Shown piece by piece: positions 37,600 through 49,476 of a stretch of DNA of 64,000 nt (the first letter of the stretch is position 1; every line of letters starts with the position of its first letter). The position numbers and the translations under genes are program-made. The notes under the pieces are model-generated. The model made no database searches and was not told the DNA's origin. It saw nothing but the letters and a program-made list of their open reading frames with translations. The stretch spans positions 1,444,501 to 1,508,500 of the forward strand of contig JASXTE010000015.1 in the NCBI GenBank assembly GCA_030280995.1, given 5' to 3'. This DNA is from Hemileia vastatrix. Lineage: Eukaryota > Basidiomycota > Pucciniomycetes > Pucciniales > Zaghouaniaceae.

Positions 37600-38741
37600 T
37601 GTCAGCCAGGCTATTCCAGGAGTCCAGTAAATGATATAAAAATTATAAAACCTTAAAGAGTGGGTAAGAACTGTATTTAATGAATATAACTTAATATTTT
37701 ATTGCATAATGAAATTATATAAGTATTTTATTATATACAAGTGTTACATTATATTTATTGGTTATATATATTTTTATATACAGTTAAATTGAACATAATA
37801 TAATATATTCTTCAAATAATGGCGCATTTCTATGTATTTAATAATTATAAATTTATATTTAATTAATTGAAAAAAAACATATATTATAATTATAAGTGTA
37901 AAATTGACTTATAATATATTTAAATTATATATTTAAATTTATATATTAAATAATACCTCTCATATGATACTAAACAATAATTAATGACGCTTCTTTTGAC
38001 CCTTAATTGTGTTAGAAAAAACAAATAAATTAATTTATACTAAATTGAGATTAATTACATGATTTGTTGCATCAAAGTATTTTTTTGTTTCACTTAAAAT
38101 ATCCCTTAATCAGATTGTACCATCTGTTTGGAATTATTTTTCTCATAGTTCCTATGTTCCAATCTTGTTTAGTTATTCACTATTTTCACTTACTGATTTG
38201 GGAATTAATGGCGGGAAAATTGGTTTCTTAATTGGGGTTTTAATTAATTGTTTCATGTTTTTCTCTATATTGTTATGTTTCATTTACTCTTTTGATATAT
38301 TTGTTTTATTCCATTCTAATCATTGTATTTACAAAGATAGTAGCGCTTCAGAGGACCCGTTGCCTATAAAAGGGCCTTGGATAATCCCCTGTAGCCTCAT
38401 CACTTATTACACACTCAACAAATTAAATAACCATTTTATTACGTTTATATTTTTTTTATTAGTAATACAAATCTAATTTAAATTCTATACAACAAATCAA
38501 AGGTTGCTTTAAGTCTAATAGTAATTAAAATTGTTTGCCGCGCAGTACCCTTACATTTAATAATATTATAATTAATAAAATCTAAGTTTTTGTCACCTCT
38601 CAAAGTTGCTCACCGTTGTCTCCCTCTCAAATAAATTATATATATATATATTTGGTTTATTTCTTTATTTTCCTTTGTCCTCCTCCTTCTCTCCTCCTTT
38701 TTCTCCTATTTTTCTTACCTCTTCTAGACGACTGACCGACA
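37600..38741 (+). repeat. Ch-1 5' LTR
   Basis: It begins TGTCAGCCAGGC and ends GACTGACCGACA. A TATA-like 'cctataaaagggccttgg' at about 38361-38380, preceded by 'gcttcagaggacccg', is conserved in all three LTRs of the family and is the best promoter candidate. A pyrimidine-rich block (tcctcctccttctctcctcc) lies near the 3' end. Confidence 0.9.
38361..38380 (+). promoter_or_regulatory. Putative TATA box of the Ch-1 LTR
   Basis: CCTATAAAAGGGCCTTGG is kept identical in the 5' LTR, the 3' LTR (near 46391) and the solo LTR (near 31491) although the surrounding sequence varies. Its position, about 360 bp from the LTR end, would put the transcript start within the LTR. Confidence 0.55.
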
Positions 38742-39430
38742 ACTGAGGGCCTTTCCAAACAATGACGACGATTGAGCCTGGCGACGAATGACAAAACGCA
38801 CGGACCACCTAGTAAAACGAAACTTTTGCCGCGACTGTGTTTCGAACTTGGGTTCGACATCTTAGGTTTATATAATATTAATTTTTATATTATTTTGAAG
38901 TGATTTTTCGATCACTATAGTAAGTTCACCTTTGCGCCTCTCACTCTTATTACTATATTTTTATTGCAATAACAGTGATTGTGGCTTAATTGCTGATTCA
39001 CTGAGTTTAAGTGTTCAATTTTAAATTTTTTTTTTTCCTAGTTGACCATTATAGAGTGTTAAATCCTCTTAGTCCTTGAAGAATTGACATTTTTTAATAC
39101 AAAATTGAATTATTACTTTAATTTTTTTTTATTAATTATTGTTAATTTTGGTTGACTTAAAAGTACATTGTGCTTAGTCCCAAATATATTGCCATATTTA
39201 ATATTGGTAATTAATTGGTTGAATTAAATTGATTGTTATTCCCAATTTAACCTTGCAATCCATTTTTTTTAAAAAAAAAAAAAATTAATTTTTTATAATT
39301 ATTACTTTATATTGAAAATTATTTTTTCTATAATTTAATAAAAAATTTTTTATTATTTGGAGCAATTATTGACTAACTTTTATTATTTTTTTTATAAAAT
39401 AAAAAGTAAATTAAAGGTCTTCCCACTAAT
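38742..39430 (+). other. Ch-1 leader between the 5' LTR and the first ATG
   Basis: No ORF is seen. The first 140 nt are GC-richer, the rest has long A/T tracts. No TGG-initial primer-binding site touches the LTR. The nearest candidate, TGGCGACGAATGAC at 38779, is 37 nt away. Priming may be of the self-primed kind known from some fungal chromoviruses, or the site is atypical. Confidence 0.5.
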
Positions 39431-40861
39431 ATGTCCAACAATTTGGCAGAAAAAATGGATAACATGCAAGTGGATGAAATAGAAATTGACTATGATGCTG
39501 ACACTGTAAGTTCTTCTAAAGTTGGTCATAAAAAATCTTATGCTAACACAAAGAATTCACATACTGCAGGATGTGGAAATGACAGGAAATGCAAACAAAC
39601 CAAACCCCCTTCCCCCAGTACCACAGAAGGAAGTAAAGCCTCTAGTGCCTCAAGAAGGTCTTCCAAAAGGCTTCAAAATAAAAAAGCTTCCTCTGCCACA
39701 ACAAATCAGCAACCTATCCAGTCATATAAAAGAGTTGAATACAGAAAATATGACGTACAAAGCAAAGGTAGACACCTTGTGGGATCAGGTCCAAGAACTC
39801 AGGAACCAGATTCAGGCCCAGGCCCCTCCTCAGTTGCCTCCCAATCAGCCTCAGTTTCAGGCTCAACCTTCACAGCCACCCAGCTCAACCATCCAAAATC
39901 CAAATACTATGGAAATAGAGCAATGGAAATGGGATTATCTAATGAGTCACTACCAACAGAATGTGCAACACCCTCCTCATCAGCAGCCTGGCCCATCCAG
40001 AACACCCAATTTCCATCCACCTCCTCATCCCTACCAACAAGGCAGGAGAAAGAAGGCCCAAGCACAATCCCAAACCCAGTCCCAGGGAAAGTTTCCTCCT
40101 CTGCCATGGTAAGTAATTTGGTTGATAGTCACTTGGGTATTTTTTCTAATAAATCTTCTTCTGCAGGTAATATTATTGAACATGGTGAAAGAACAGTTAA
40201 ACCTGTTAAAAGACAGCTTCCTGTAACTAGTAGCCCTATTGATGTAATTAGCAAATTGTCATTTGATGAACCTTTATATTTAACTTCTACATCTTTAATT
40301 AATCCTTCTCTTGCAATTAAAAATGAATCTGTTCCCCCTGAAATCTATACCTTAATTGAAAAAACTTCTGAGGAAATATTGAAAGATACCCTTGATTTTA
40401 ATATTGTGAAAGACAAAAATGTGAGAGATGTTTTAATCCATGAAAATGATAGATTAAATAATTTACACTTGCAATGTAAAGTGAGTTCTTCTATACAAGA
40501 TACAGCTTATTTAAAAATCAAAGAAACCTTGAATATTGTTCTTAGTCAACAAAAACAAATAAGAAGTGACCATAGAGCTATCTCAGATAGAAATATCAGT
40601 CTACATAAGACCTTGAGTGAATTGAAACCCCTTATTGAGGAAAATTATTCATTCAAAAATGAAATAAAATCTCTGCAAAATGAGTTTAAGAAGCTAAAAA
40701 ATGATTTCCATGCACTAAGTACCAAACACTCAGTTTCTGAGGACAGAAATGTTCTATCTCTTGCAAAAGTAAATGACCAGATGTCTGAAATTCCAAGAAT
40801 AAGAAACTATGTGTCTGACCTACAGGAAAAGTTCTCAACCTTAAAACCAATAATGAATTAA
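39431..40861 (+). CDS. Ch-1 upstream ORF (Gag-side protein, coiled coil), possibly spliced
   Basis: The unspliced frame gives 476 residues: a low-complexity Ser/Thr/Pro first half and a helical, coiled-coil second half (about residues 300-476, e.g. LKPLIEENYSFKNEIKSLQN). Two strong intron signatures occur. The first is 39506-39569 (GTAAGT, TGCTAAC, ACTGCAG; 64 nt). The second is 40109-40166 (GTAAGT, TTCTAAT, TTCTGCAG; 58 nt). Removing the first joins exon 1 to a different frame (39570-40108) that encodes a more protein-like segment: a coiled coil with ELNTENMTYKAKVDTLWDQV, then Pro/Gln-rich sequence ending FPPLPW. With the second intron removed, that frame stops at once in this copy. Which reading is used is unresolved. 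The role is unknown, probably structural. Confidence 0.55.
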   Translation: MSNNLAEKMDNMQVDEIEIDYDADTVSSSKVGHKKSYANTKNSHTAGCGNDRKCKQTKPPSPSTTEGSKASSASRRSSKRLQNKKASSATTNQQPIQSYKRVEYRKYDVQSKGRHLVGSGPRTQEPDSGPGPSSVASQSASVSGSTFTATQLNHPKSKYYGNRAMEMGLSNESLPTECATPSSSAAWPIQNTQFPSTSSSLPTRQEKEGPSTIPNPVPGKVSSSAMVSNLVDSHLGIFSNKSSSAGNIIEHGERTVKPVKRQLPVTSSPIDVISKLSFDEPLYLTSTSLINPSLAIKNESVPPEIYTLIEKTSEEILKDTLDFNIVKDKNVRDVLIHENDRLNNLHLQCKVSSSIQDTAYLKIKETLNIVLSQQKQIRSDHRAISDRNISLHKTLSELKPLIEENYSFKNEIKSLQNEFKKLKNDFHALSTKHSVSEDRNVLSLAKVNDQMSEIPRIRNYVSDLQEKFSTLKPIMN

Positions 40862-43800
40862 ATGAGATTTCTCTAAATAAGCTGCATAAAAATAAAGGGA
40901 AAAGACCTGAGCAAAGTTCATCCTTTCTTCCTTATATTTCAACCATTAAACAAACTGACAATGAGTCTGTAAAATCTTTTGCTACTAGCAAAAAATCTTG
41001 TGATGGTCATGCACCAGCTGTTTCTGTAAATAATGAAATTTCTGAACACCTGGCTAAACTTCAGGAATTATTACTAATGAATAATTCAAACCAAAAAGTG
41101 GACCATCCCAGTAGTCAGAAAAATTGGCCTAAGTTAGACCAATATCCTACCTTTGATGGTGATTCTTCCTCTGATTGGCAACACTTTATCCAGAGAATTG
41201 ATAATTTAAAGAGATCTTATAAACTACCTGATGAAGAAATTGTTTCTAAGCTAATTTCTTTATTTTCAAATGTAGCCTTGATGTGGTATGAATCTGTCCT
41301 TTTAGATAACAATCATTATACATGGAATGATTGGAAATCCTTGATTGAGAATCAGTTTGGTGGTTCAAAATTCAGGTTAGCTCAGCAGAGACTGTATGAG
41401 AATACTAGATATGTATCCTCCTCTGTTGAAAAGCCCATTGTTTTTCTGATGAAAATAACTAAAATCCTTAGAGCAATTGATCCAAAGTTGGATTATGATA
41501 TTTGGAGAGATAAAATCTTGTATAAATTACCAAATTCTCTTAGGGATTTGATTGTTGCTAGAACTGAGCATGTAAGGGAAAATTCTTCTTTCATTAATAT
41601 CTGTAATGAAGTACTACTCAACCATAGATATGAACCAAAGAATTACCTTAGTAAATCTTATAATGATCAGAATAAACCTTCTATAAAGCTCCCAGAAAAA
41701 TCTGGTAAACCCTCTTCCCCAGTTGCACCTAAAAAATATGCAACAAATACTTGTTATAAATGTAAAAAACCGTGGCAGAAGGGTCATGTTTGTGACAAGA
41801 AAATTCATCTTGTTGAACAAAATGAAGACACTGATGATGTTGAACTTGATGTCAATAATTCTTCCAGTGACTGTGAAAGTAATATCTCCTATGACAATGA
41901 ATCTGTTAAAGATGTTTTAATGTTGGAACATGATTTCCATTATTTAAATAATATATCTGAAGATTGTGTATTGAATTTATCTTCAGTAGAAAATGCTGAG
42001 ATAATTAAAGATATTACTAACAATTCTATTCCTATATCCCCTTTAAAGGCACCTGTTATCATTAATGGTAAAAATGTTGATGTAGTTCTTGATTCTGGTG
42101 CTGGAGGAAGTGTAGTATCTGAAAAAGCTTTGGCTTCAGTGGATAAGGAATATTTGAGTAAATTATTGCCTATAACTTCTGAAAAATGGAGAGGGTATGG
42201 TTCTACCTTATTTCCTATTGGCAAATACAAAACCTCTGTATTCTTCAAATATAATGGTGGTTTTGTCAGAGCTATTTGTGAGTTTGTTGTCATGAAAAAT
42301 GATAATTTGAGCAATTGGTTTATTATGGGAAATGATATTTTAACCATGTTTGGTGTGAAACTGGACCCAGCAAATAATTGCTTTACCTTAGGAATCAATG
42401 GGAAAAGAAAATTCAAAATTTCTTCTCCTAGACCTTCTGGGCATTTGTTGAAATCTTGTAACTCACTGACCCAATACAAAGGTAGAACAACAACTGAAAT
42501 GGATGATTTATTACATGAAATAAATACTGCTTCTTTTGGTGATCAGTTGACTTGTGAACAAAAAGATTCTATTGTTGCCTCTATTACCTCTTTCCCTATG
42601 GCTTTTTCTCATGGGTTTCATGTCTTGGGAATTGTTCAGGAAGAAATGAAGATTACCTTATCCTGTAATTTGAGTGATATTCCTCCTACCCTTAAGAAAA
42701 AACCATATCCTGCTTCTCCATCAAAAAGAAAAGATATTGAAGATAATATTGAAACATTATTGAAAATGAATATCATTGAGAAAGTGGATGTCACCCCCAA
42801 ATATTGTGTCATCTCCCCAGTCTTGATTTCATATGAAAAAGATAAAGCTAGATTATGTGGAGATTACATAGCTTTAAATACTTTTACTGTTGATGATATT
42901 TATCCTTTACCCAGAATTAATTCAATACATGCTACCTTGCAAGGTGCAAAATTTATTAGTTGTCTGGATGGTAATAAAGGTTATCATCAAGTTCCAGTTG
43001 AGAAAAATTCTCAAAAATTTTTGCTTATTGCTACTCATATGGGAATATATAAGTATGTTAGGATGCCATTTGGCCCTAAAAATGCTCCTTCAGTTTTCCA
43101 GAAAGTCATGGATAACACTTTCCATCAAGAAATTATTGATGGTTGGCTCATGGTTTATATTGATGATATTATTGTTTTTTCTAAAACTTTTGATGAACAT
43201 ATGATTCACTTGAATAGAGTTTTCCAAAAAATGGATGAAATCAATATGACCTTATCTTTAAAAAAGTGTAAATTTGGTTTTCAATCTTTGAAAGTCCTTG
43301 GCCATGTTGTGTCAGGCTTACAAATTTGTGTTGACCATAATAAAGTTGCTGCCATTCAAAATGTGAAAGCACCAACTTCTGTAAGAGAAATCCAAAGTTT
43401 TTTGGGTATGTGTGGCTATCATAGACAATATATTAAAAATTATCAGGTCATAGCCTTGCCTCTTACAAAACTAACCAGAAAAGATGTTGCTTTTCTCTGG
43501 AATAATGACTGTCAGAAAGCTTTTAATACATTGAAAAGTTGCTTAATGACAGCCCCTATATTGGCTCTTCCAGATTTTAACAAGCCATTTGTACTTTATA
43601 CAGATGCTAGCTTTATTGGTCTGGGTGCTGCCCTTCACCAAAAGCAAATTATTAATGATAAATCCTCAGAGGTTGTAATTTGTTATATTTAAAGAACCTT
43701 AAGAAATAGTGAATTGAAATATGGTGCCACTCAATTGGAGTGCTTAGCAGTTGTTTGGGCTCTGGAGAAACTTCATTACTACTTGGATGACCAAAAATTT

Positions 43801-45597
43801 GAGTTGGTAACTGACTGTAGTGCTGTGAAATCTCTCTTAAACCTCAAGACACCTAACAGACATATGTTCAGGTGGCAACTTGCTGTTCAAGAATACAGAG
43901 GGAGGATGACTATTATCCATAGAGCTGAAAATGTTCACTCTAATATTGATATGCTCTCCAGATTGCCTCTGCCAAATAATGACTCCAATCCTGCTTATGT
44001 ACCTGAAGATGATACTGTTCATATACATGGTATATTTATAGTTGATATGGAGGAAGAGTTATTACAGTTAATACTGGATTCATATGATAAAGATTCTGAT
44101 TTAAATAAATTAGTTACTATTTTGAATGATCCTAAGAATGCTTCAATTCAAGCATTAATAAAAACTCTTCCTGCAAAGTACCAAAATGCTTTAAATACAG
44201 GAAAGTTTTCTATTGAAGATGGTTATATATATTATAGAAGGAAGCTTACCAATGTATTTGTTATTCCTCCTTCAATGAAAGAAACTATCCTTAAACTTTG
44301 TCATGATGACATATTAGCTGGTCACTTTGATCTTGAAAAAACATTGATTAGAATCAAAAACACAGCATGGTGGGCTAATATGTCTGAAGACACAAAATTA
44401 TATGTTGAATCTTGTGATTCCTGCAAAAAATCTAAAAGGTTAACAGGTAAGAGAGCAGGGTTATTACAACATATTGAAGCACCTAGTGCTCCCTGGAAAA
44501 TCGTTAATATGGATTTTGTCACTGGTCTTCCTGTTGCAGGTAAAGACAGCTTTAACTCTTGTTGGGTAATAGTGGATAGATTCACAAAAATGTGAAAATT
44601 TATTCCAACCCACAAAGATGTATCCACCAAAGAATTAGCTTTCTTATGGTGGTCTTACATGTTTAATATTATTGGTTTTCCAAAAGCCATTATCTCTGAT
44701 AGGGATCCAAAATTCACTTCTGAGTTTTGGACCTCTTTGATGGATATTTGTGGCTGTGAGTTAAAATTGTCTACTGCTCACCATCCTCAGACTGATGGTC
44801 TAGCTGAAAGAATGATTCAAACTCTGGAAGTTATGATTAGAAGGTATTGTGCCTTTGGTTTAGAATATAAAGACAATGACAGATTTACTCATGATTGGGT
44901 CACTCTTTTTCCTGGTCTTGAATTTGCATATAATAGCACTGTTCATTCTGTCACTGAGAAAAAGCCTTTTGAGCTTTGGTTAGGTTATGTCCCAAACACT
45001 CCTGCTCAGATTCTCAATAATAAATTACCTAAGTTGGAACTACACCCTGGTGTAAAATCTTTTATGCAAATGCAACAGCTATGCAGAAAACATGCTCAGA
45101 GTTGTATTGATAAAGCATTTGAATATGAAAAGAAAAGATGGGATAAATCCCATAAAGAATACACATTTAACAAGGGTGATGAAGTGTTGATCTCTACAGT
45201 CCATTTCAATTTACAAGGTAACCACAAATTAAAAGATCCTTTTGTAGGACCATTTGTTGTTAAAAGAATGGTTGGTGATAATGCAGTAGAAGTTGTATTG
45301 TATTCTCCATATGATAGGAAACATCCTGTCTTTCCCATTTCTTTGCTTAAACCTTATACTTCCAACAGTGACTTATTTCCAAAAAGAAGAGGAAAACCTA
45401 AGAAGAACCCTCAGGAAGTCACAGAAACAGCAGAAATTGATAAAATTCTCAATGATAGAATTATCACTTCTGAAAGAGGTACTGAATATTTATTGAGATA
45501 TAAGAACAAATCATCTGAACATGATGCATGGATACCTGGCAAGGAAATTTCAAATCTGCCTGCTCTGTTGAAAAAATACAAAAAGAAAACATCTTAG
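40819..45597 (+). pseudogene. Ch-1 gag-pol: capsid, knuckle, protease, RT, RNase H, integrase, chromodomain
   Basis: The frame is open from 40819 and lies in the -1 frame of the upstream ORF, overlapping it to 40861. Counting from Met 41077: capsid-like Gag about 20-190; zinc-knuckle variant CYKCKKPWQKGHVC from 226; protease LDSGAG with Asp 339; RT with Asp 631 and YIDD 694-697; RNase H YTDAS with Asp 843. The integrase has an HDD-H...C-X2-C zinc region, then Asp codon 44512, Asp 44698 and Glu 44806 (D-X35-E). The C-terminus carries a basic linker and a chromodomain (EIDKILNDR...YLLRYKN...DAWIP, about 45430-45560). Lesions are TAA at 43690-43692 and TGA at 44593-44595, with no frameshift. Chromodomains target such elements to heterochromatin. 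Confidence 0.9.
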
Positions 45598-45617
45598 CAT
45601 TTTTTTTATTGTTTTTT

Positions 45618-45630
45618 TAGAGTGAGGGAG
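45618..45630 (+). other. Ch-1 polypurine tract
   Basis: TAGAGTGAGGGAG lies directly before the 3' LTR (TGTCATCC at 45631), 20 nt beyond the pol stop and a T-rich stretch. It is the expected plus-strand primer. Confidence 0.75.
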
Positions 45631-46768
45631 TGTCATCCAGGCTATTCCAGGAGTCCAGTAAATGATATATAAATTATAAAACCTTAAAGAGTGGGTAAGA
45701 ATTGTATTTAATGAATATAACTTAATATTTTATTGCATAATGAAATTATATAAGTATTTTATTATATACAAGCGTTACATTGAATTTATTGGTTATATAT
45801 ATTTTTATATACAGTTTAATTGAACATAATATAATATATTCTACAAATAATGGTGCATTTTTATGTATTTAATAATTATAAATTTATATTTAATTAATTG
45901 AAAAAAAACATATTATAACTATAAGTGTAAAATTGACTTATAATATATTTAAATTAATTATTTAAATTTATATATTAAATAATACCTCTCATATAATACT
46001 AAACAATAATTAATGACGCTTCTTTTGACCCTTAATTGTGTTAGAAAAAACAAATAAATTAATTTATACTAAATTGAGATTAATTACATGATTTGTTGTG
46101 TCAAAGTATTTTTTTGTTTCACTTAAAATATCCCTTAATCAGATTGTACCATCTGTTTGGAATTATTTTTCTCATAGTTCCTATGTTCCAATCTTGTTTA
46201 GTTATTCACTATTTTCACTTACTGATTTGGGAATTAATGGCGGGAAAATTGGTTTCTTAATTGGGGTTTTAATTAATTGTTTCATGTTTTTCTCTATATT
46301 GTTATGTTTCATTTACTCTTTTGATATATTTGTTTTATTCCATTCTAATCATTGTATTTACAAAGATAGTAGCGCTTCAGAGGACCCGTTGCCTATAAAA
46401 GGGCCTTGGATAATCCCCTGTAGCCTCATCACTTATTACACACTCAACAAATTAAATAACCATTTTATTACGTTTATATTTTTTTTATTAGTAATACAAA
46501 TCTAATTTAAATTCTATACAACAAATCAAAGGTTGCTTTAAGTCTAATAGTAATTAAAATTGTTTGCCGCGCAGTACCCTTACATTTAATAATATTATAA
46601 TTAATAAAATCTAAGTTTTTGTCACCTCTCAAAGTTGCTCACCGTTGTCTCCCTCTCAAATAAATTATATATATATATTTGGTTTATTTCTTTATTTTCC
46701 TTTGTCCTCCTCCTTCTCTCCTCCTTTTTCTCCTATTTTTCTTACCTCTTCTAGACAACTGACCGACA
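45631..46768 (+). repeat. Ch-1 3' LTR
   Basis: It begins TGTCATCCAGGC (one base different from the 5' LTR, TGTCAGCC) and ends CTGACCGACA before the duplication TTACT. Only scattered substitutions and a small indel in the TA repeat near 46668 are noticed relative to the 5' copy. Confidence 0.9.
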
Positions 46769-46773
46769 TTACT

Positions 46774-46988
46774 ACAATTTTTTGTAGTGATTATCCCACA
46801 TCTGATTCAGGAATATTTTTAAGCAATATAAGCTTTTTTTACAAAAGTCCTTATCCTATCCAATATCCCACAAAAAATACAACCTGTTTTTGTATTAAAA
46901 CCCGTTAATTATTAACAAATTATTAAAATAATTAGATTAGACCCTGGCACAGCTTGATCCATACCAACTTACCTAAAGTCTTTTCAAT
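46774..46988. other. T2 sequence between Ch-1 and the M1 element
   Basis: No gene is seen. Together with the target duplication it holds a short inverted repeat TTACTACAA...TTGTAGTGA at 46769-46791. Confidence 0.4.
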
Positions 46989-49476
46989 AGGGGGTATCAA
47001 TGTTGACTGATTTGCAATTAAATTAATTGTGTAAAATAATCTGCATACCCCAATTATCTTAAGCAATTATTTTTGCTAATAATTGGGTTATTAGACACTT
47101 TACATGTCAATGTTCACCTCTTATCCGACATTTTTATCCTCAATATTTCATAACCACATCTTGGAAAACTTTCAGGATATCCCAGCCTTCACACCTTGCT
47201 GCACACTCCTACCCTCATCCCATCTGGTCATCTACTCTGAAAAATTCTTCATTGAAATCTCCAATCCTCTTTACCATAGATAATCTTTCTCACCAACATC
47301 TTGAATTATGGGCCAGAACTTCCCCTATGTGGTAAGAAAGGAAATATTTTTGTTCTATGAATCAAAACATTTAGCATTGTATGATTTCATAGCATATTTT
47401 GAACAGAAATGGTATGATGTTTCTCAACCTTCAGACTTGAGAGGCAGTGTTAGACCTATCTTATGGGAAGTAGATGGTAAATAGATTTTCTATTTTATGT
47501 GACAAGCTACTGCTTCTAACCAGGATACTGCTGTATTATTTTTATTTTTTTCATCCTCTAAAAGAGACTCTACCTCATTGCTTCACCTCTACTTGATTCC
47601 CCACCCTGCAAATGCACCTCACTTGCCTCCCATTTACCTCCAATAGAAACCCCACTCCTCAAACTTACCTCTCTCTCCATCTCTTCATCTCCACTAGACA
47701 CCCCAGAACACCCTTTTAACTTTAATTGATGCTCCACCCCTTAAGTCCACCTCTCTTTACTCCCATTTGCCTCCAATAGACACCTCACTCCTAAAACTTA
47801 CCACACTCTCTATCCATTCATCTCCACTAGACACCCCAACACACCCTTTCAATTTTTATTGATGCCTGGCCCCTCAAATCCACCTCGCTTGCCCCCCATT
47901 TGCTTCCAATAGAAACCCCAACACACCTTTTTAACCAAAATTGATGCCCCAAGCATCAAATCCATCTTTCCCCCTTCCTCATCATGCAAAAATTAACTTG
48001 CCACCCTCTCCATAGCCTCCAACCAAAAACCCTCCACCTTTACATCCAATATTCTCTTCTTCACTTCATCTCCACAAAAAAAATGATAATCTTAAAGTAT
48101 GTAATATTAAATGTATAGAGTTGAATAATGAAAAGTAATAAAAATATATTAAAATAAGTTTATGATACAGACAACTGTTTTGCAATAACTGAAATAGTCT
48201 ATGGTCCAAGATATATGATTTAATAGCCCAATATAATAAAAATGAACATTATTTGAAGAAAATAGCTAATAAATAAATAAATTATGAACCAATGAATAAA
48301 AAAATTATTATATTTCACACCATAACGCATCTCCAAAAAGTAACTAAAAGTCAGACAAACAGTCACTTTAATTTGTACAATTATATATTTGGCAAAACCA
48401 TAAATGCTTATAATTTTTGTCAAAAATTATATAATACTTTTTTTGCCTGTATCAGCACTTTTCTGGCCCTAATTAGGGGTTTTTAGGCTTTTTTGGGTGA
48501 TGCATCCAACATAAAAGATGCCACACCAGTATAAAAGGTCCACAAAAAAATTTCAAAAGGGCCAAGAGTTATCATTCATGCCATAAATAAGTAAAAAAGT
48601 AAATTTGTTCTCAAAAAATATTAGAAAATTATTGACCTGAATCTTTTGTAAGTTTTCTGAATATAAAAATTACAGTCCTGTTACATTCAAAAATTTTGAA
48701 ATATATATTTTTCTCTCTATAATGATGTCTATAAGTAAAGGTTAATGTGATAGTTTGTATTAATATTAACTTTTTTTATAAATCTTGATTAATGTGGACA
48801 AATTAAATATATGTTCAAGGTACTAAAGAAGCACATAAGAAGGTGGAGAGCTAATTTTTGGGTGATAAAATGTCAATTGGAGGTGAAGAGGAAGGGAGAG
48901 AGGTGGATTTGATGCTTGGGGCATCAAGTTTGGTTAAAAAGGTGTGTTGGGGTGTCTATTGGAGGCAAATGGGAGTAAAGCGAGGTGGATTTAAGGGGTG
49001 GGGCATCAATTAAAGTTGAAAGGGTGTTCTGGGGTGTCTAGTGGAGATGAAGAGATGGAGAGCAAAGTAAGTTTAAATAGTGGGTTTTCTAGTGAAGGTG
49101 GAAGGGAAGGGAGAAAGGAAGATTTGAGGTGTAGTGGAATTAGTGGGAACAAGAGGGAAGGATAGGATCAGAAACTTATGTTAATTTACAAAGGAAATAT
49201 TTACAAAAAAGGAATAAACCATGAATGTAAAAAAGAAATGAGGGTGTGTAGATAGAAAAAAAGGTTAAGTGTTTGCCACCAAAATTAAGTAGCATAGAGT
49301 GAGGAAAGACTTAAGGATGGCATCAGCAATTATAAGTCATGTGACTTTCTTGCAAATCCATCTATCCACTAGCCCCAGGGCTAGTGGATAAGAATCTTCT
49401 GCAATTAATAATGTGGGATCCGGGAAAAAAAAATTCCTGATCCCTAATTGCGGATCCCTGAACATTGATACCCCCT
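46989..49476. mobile_element. M1, non-autonomous terminal-inverted-repeat element with long internal inverted arms
   Basis: Perfect 16-bp terminal repeats AGGGGGTATCAATGTT are flanked by AAT on both sides (46986-46988 and 49477-49479). AGGGGG termini and 3-bp duplications resemble the Harbinger element at 27428, so it may be moved by a related transposase. Inside, tandem variants of 'cacctcacttgcctcccatttacctccaatagaaacccc' (about 47575-47990) face a reverse-complement arm (about 48840-49080), so transcripts could fold into a long hairpin. No gene is found. Confidence 0.75.

Larger units (their letters stand above)
37600..46768 (+). mobile_element. Ch-1, complete chromodomain Ty3/Gypsy retrotransposon (chromovirus)
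   Basis: LTRs of 1142 bp (37600-38741) and 1138 bp (45631-46768) begin TGTCA and end GACCGACA. The 5-bp duplication TTACT is at 37595-37599 and 46769-46773. Between them lie an upstream ORF (39431-40861) and a pol frame (to 45597) with Gag-like, protease, RT, RNase H, integrase and chromodomain segments. The two LTRs look nearly identical by eye, so insertion is fairly recent. Even so, pol has two stop codons. Confidence 0.95.

Noticed and set aside
38831..38865. GGTTCGAC word resembling a tRNA B box near the start of the chromovirus leader
   Set aside because: No A box, acceptor pairing or cloverleaf could be found around it; considered chance.
39522..40112. Calling the 196-codon frame-3 ORF a separate gene
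   Set aside because: It fits better as exon 2 of the upstream ORF after the 64-nt intron; its own ATG lies inside that intron.
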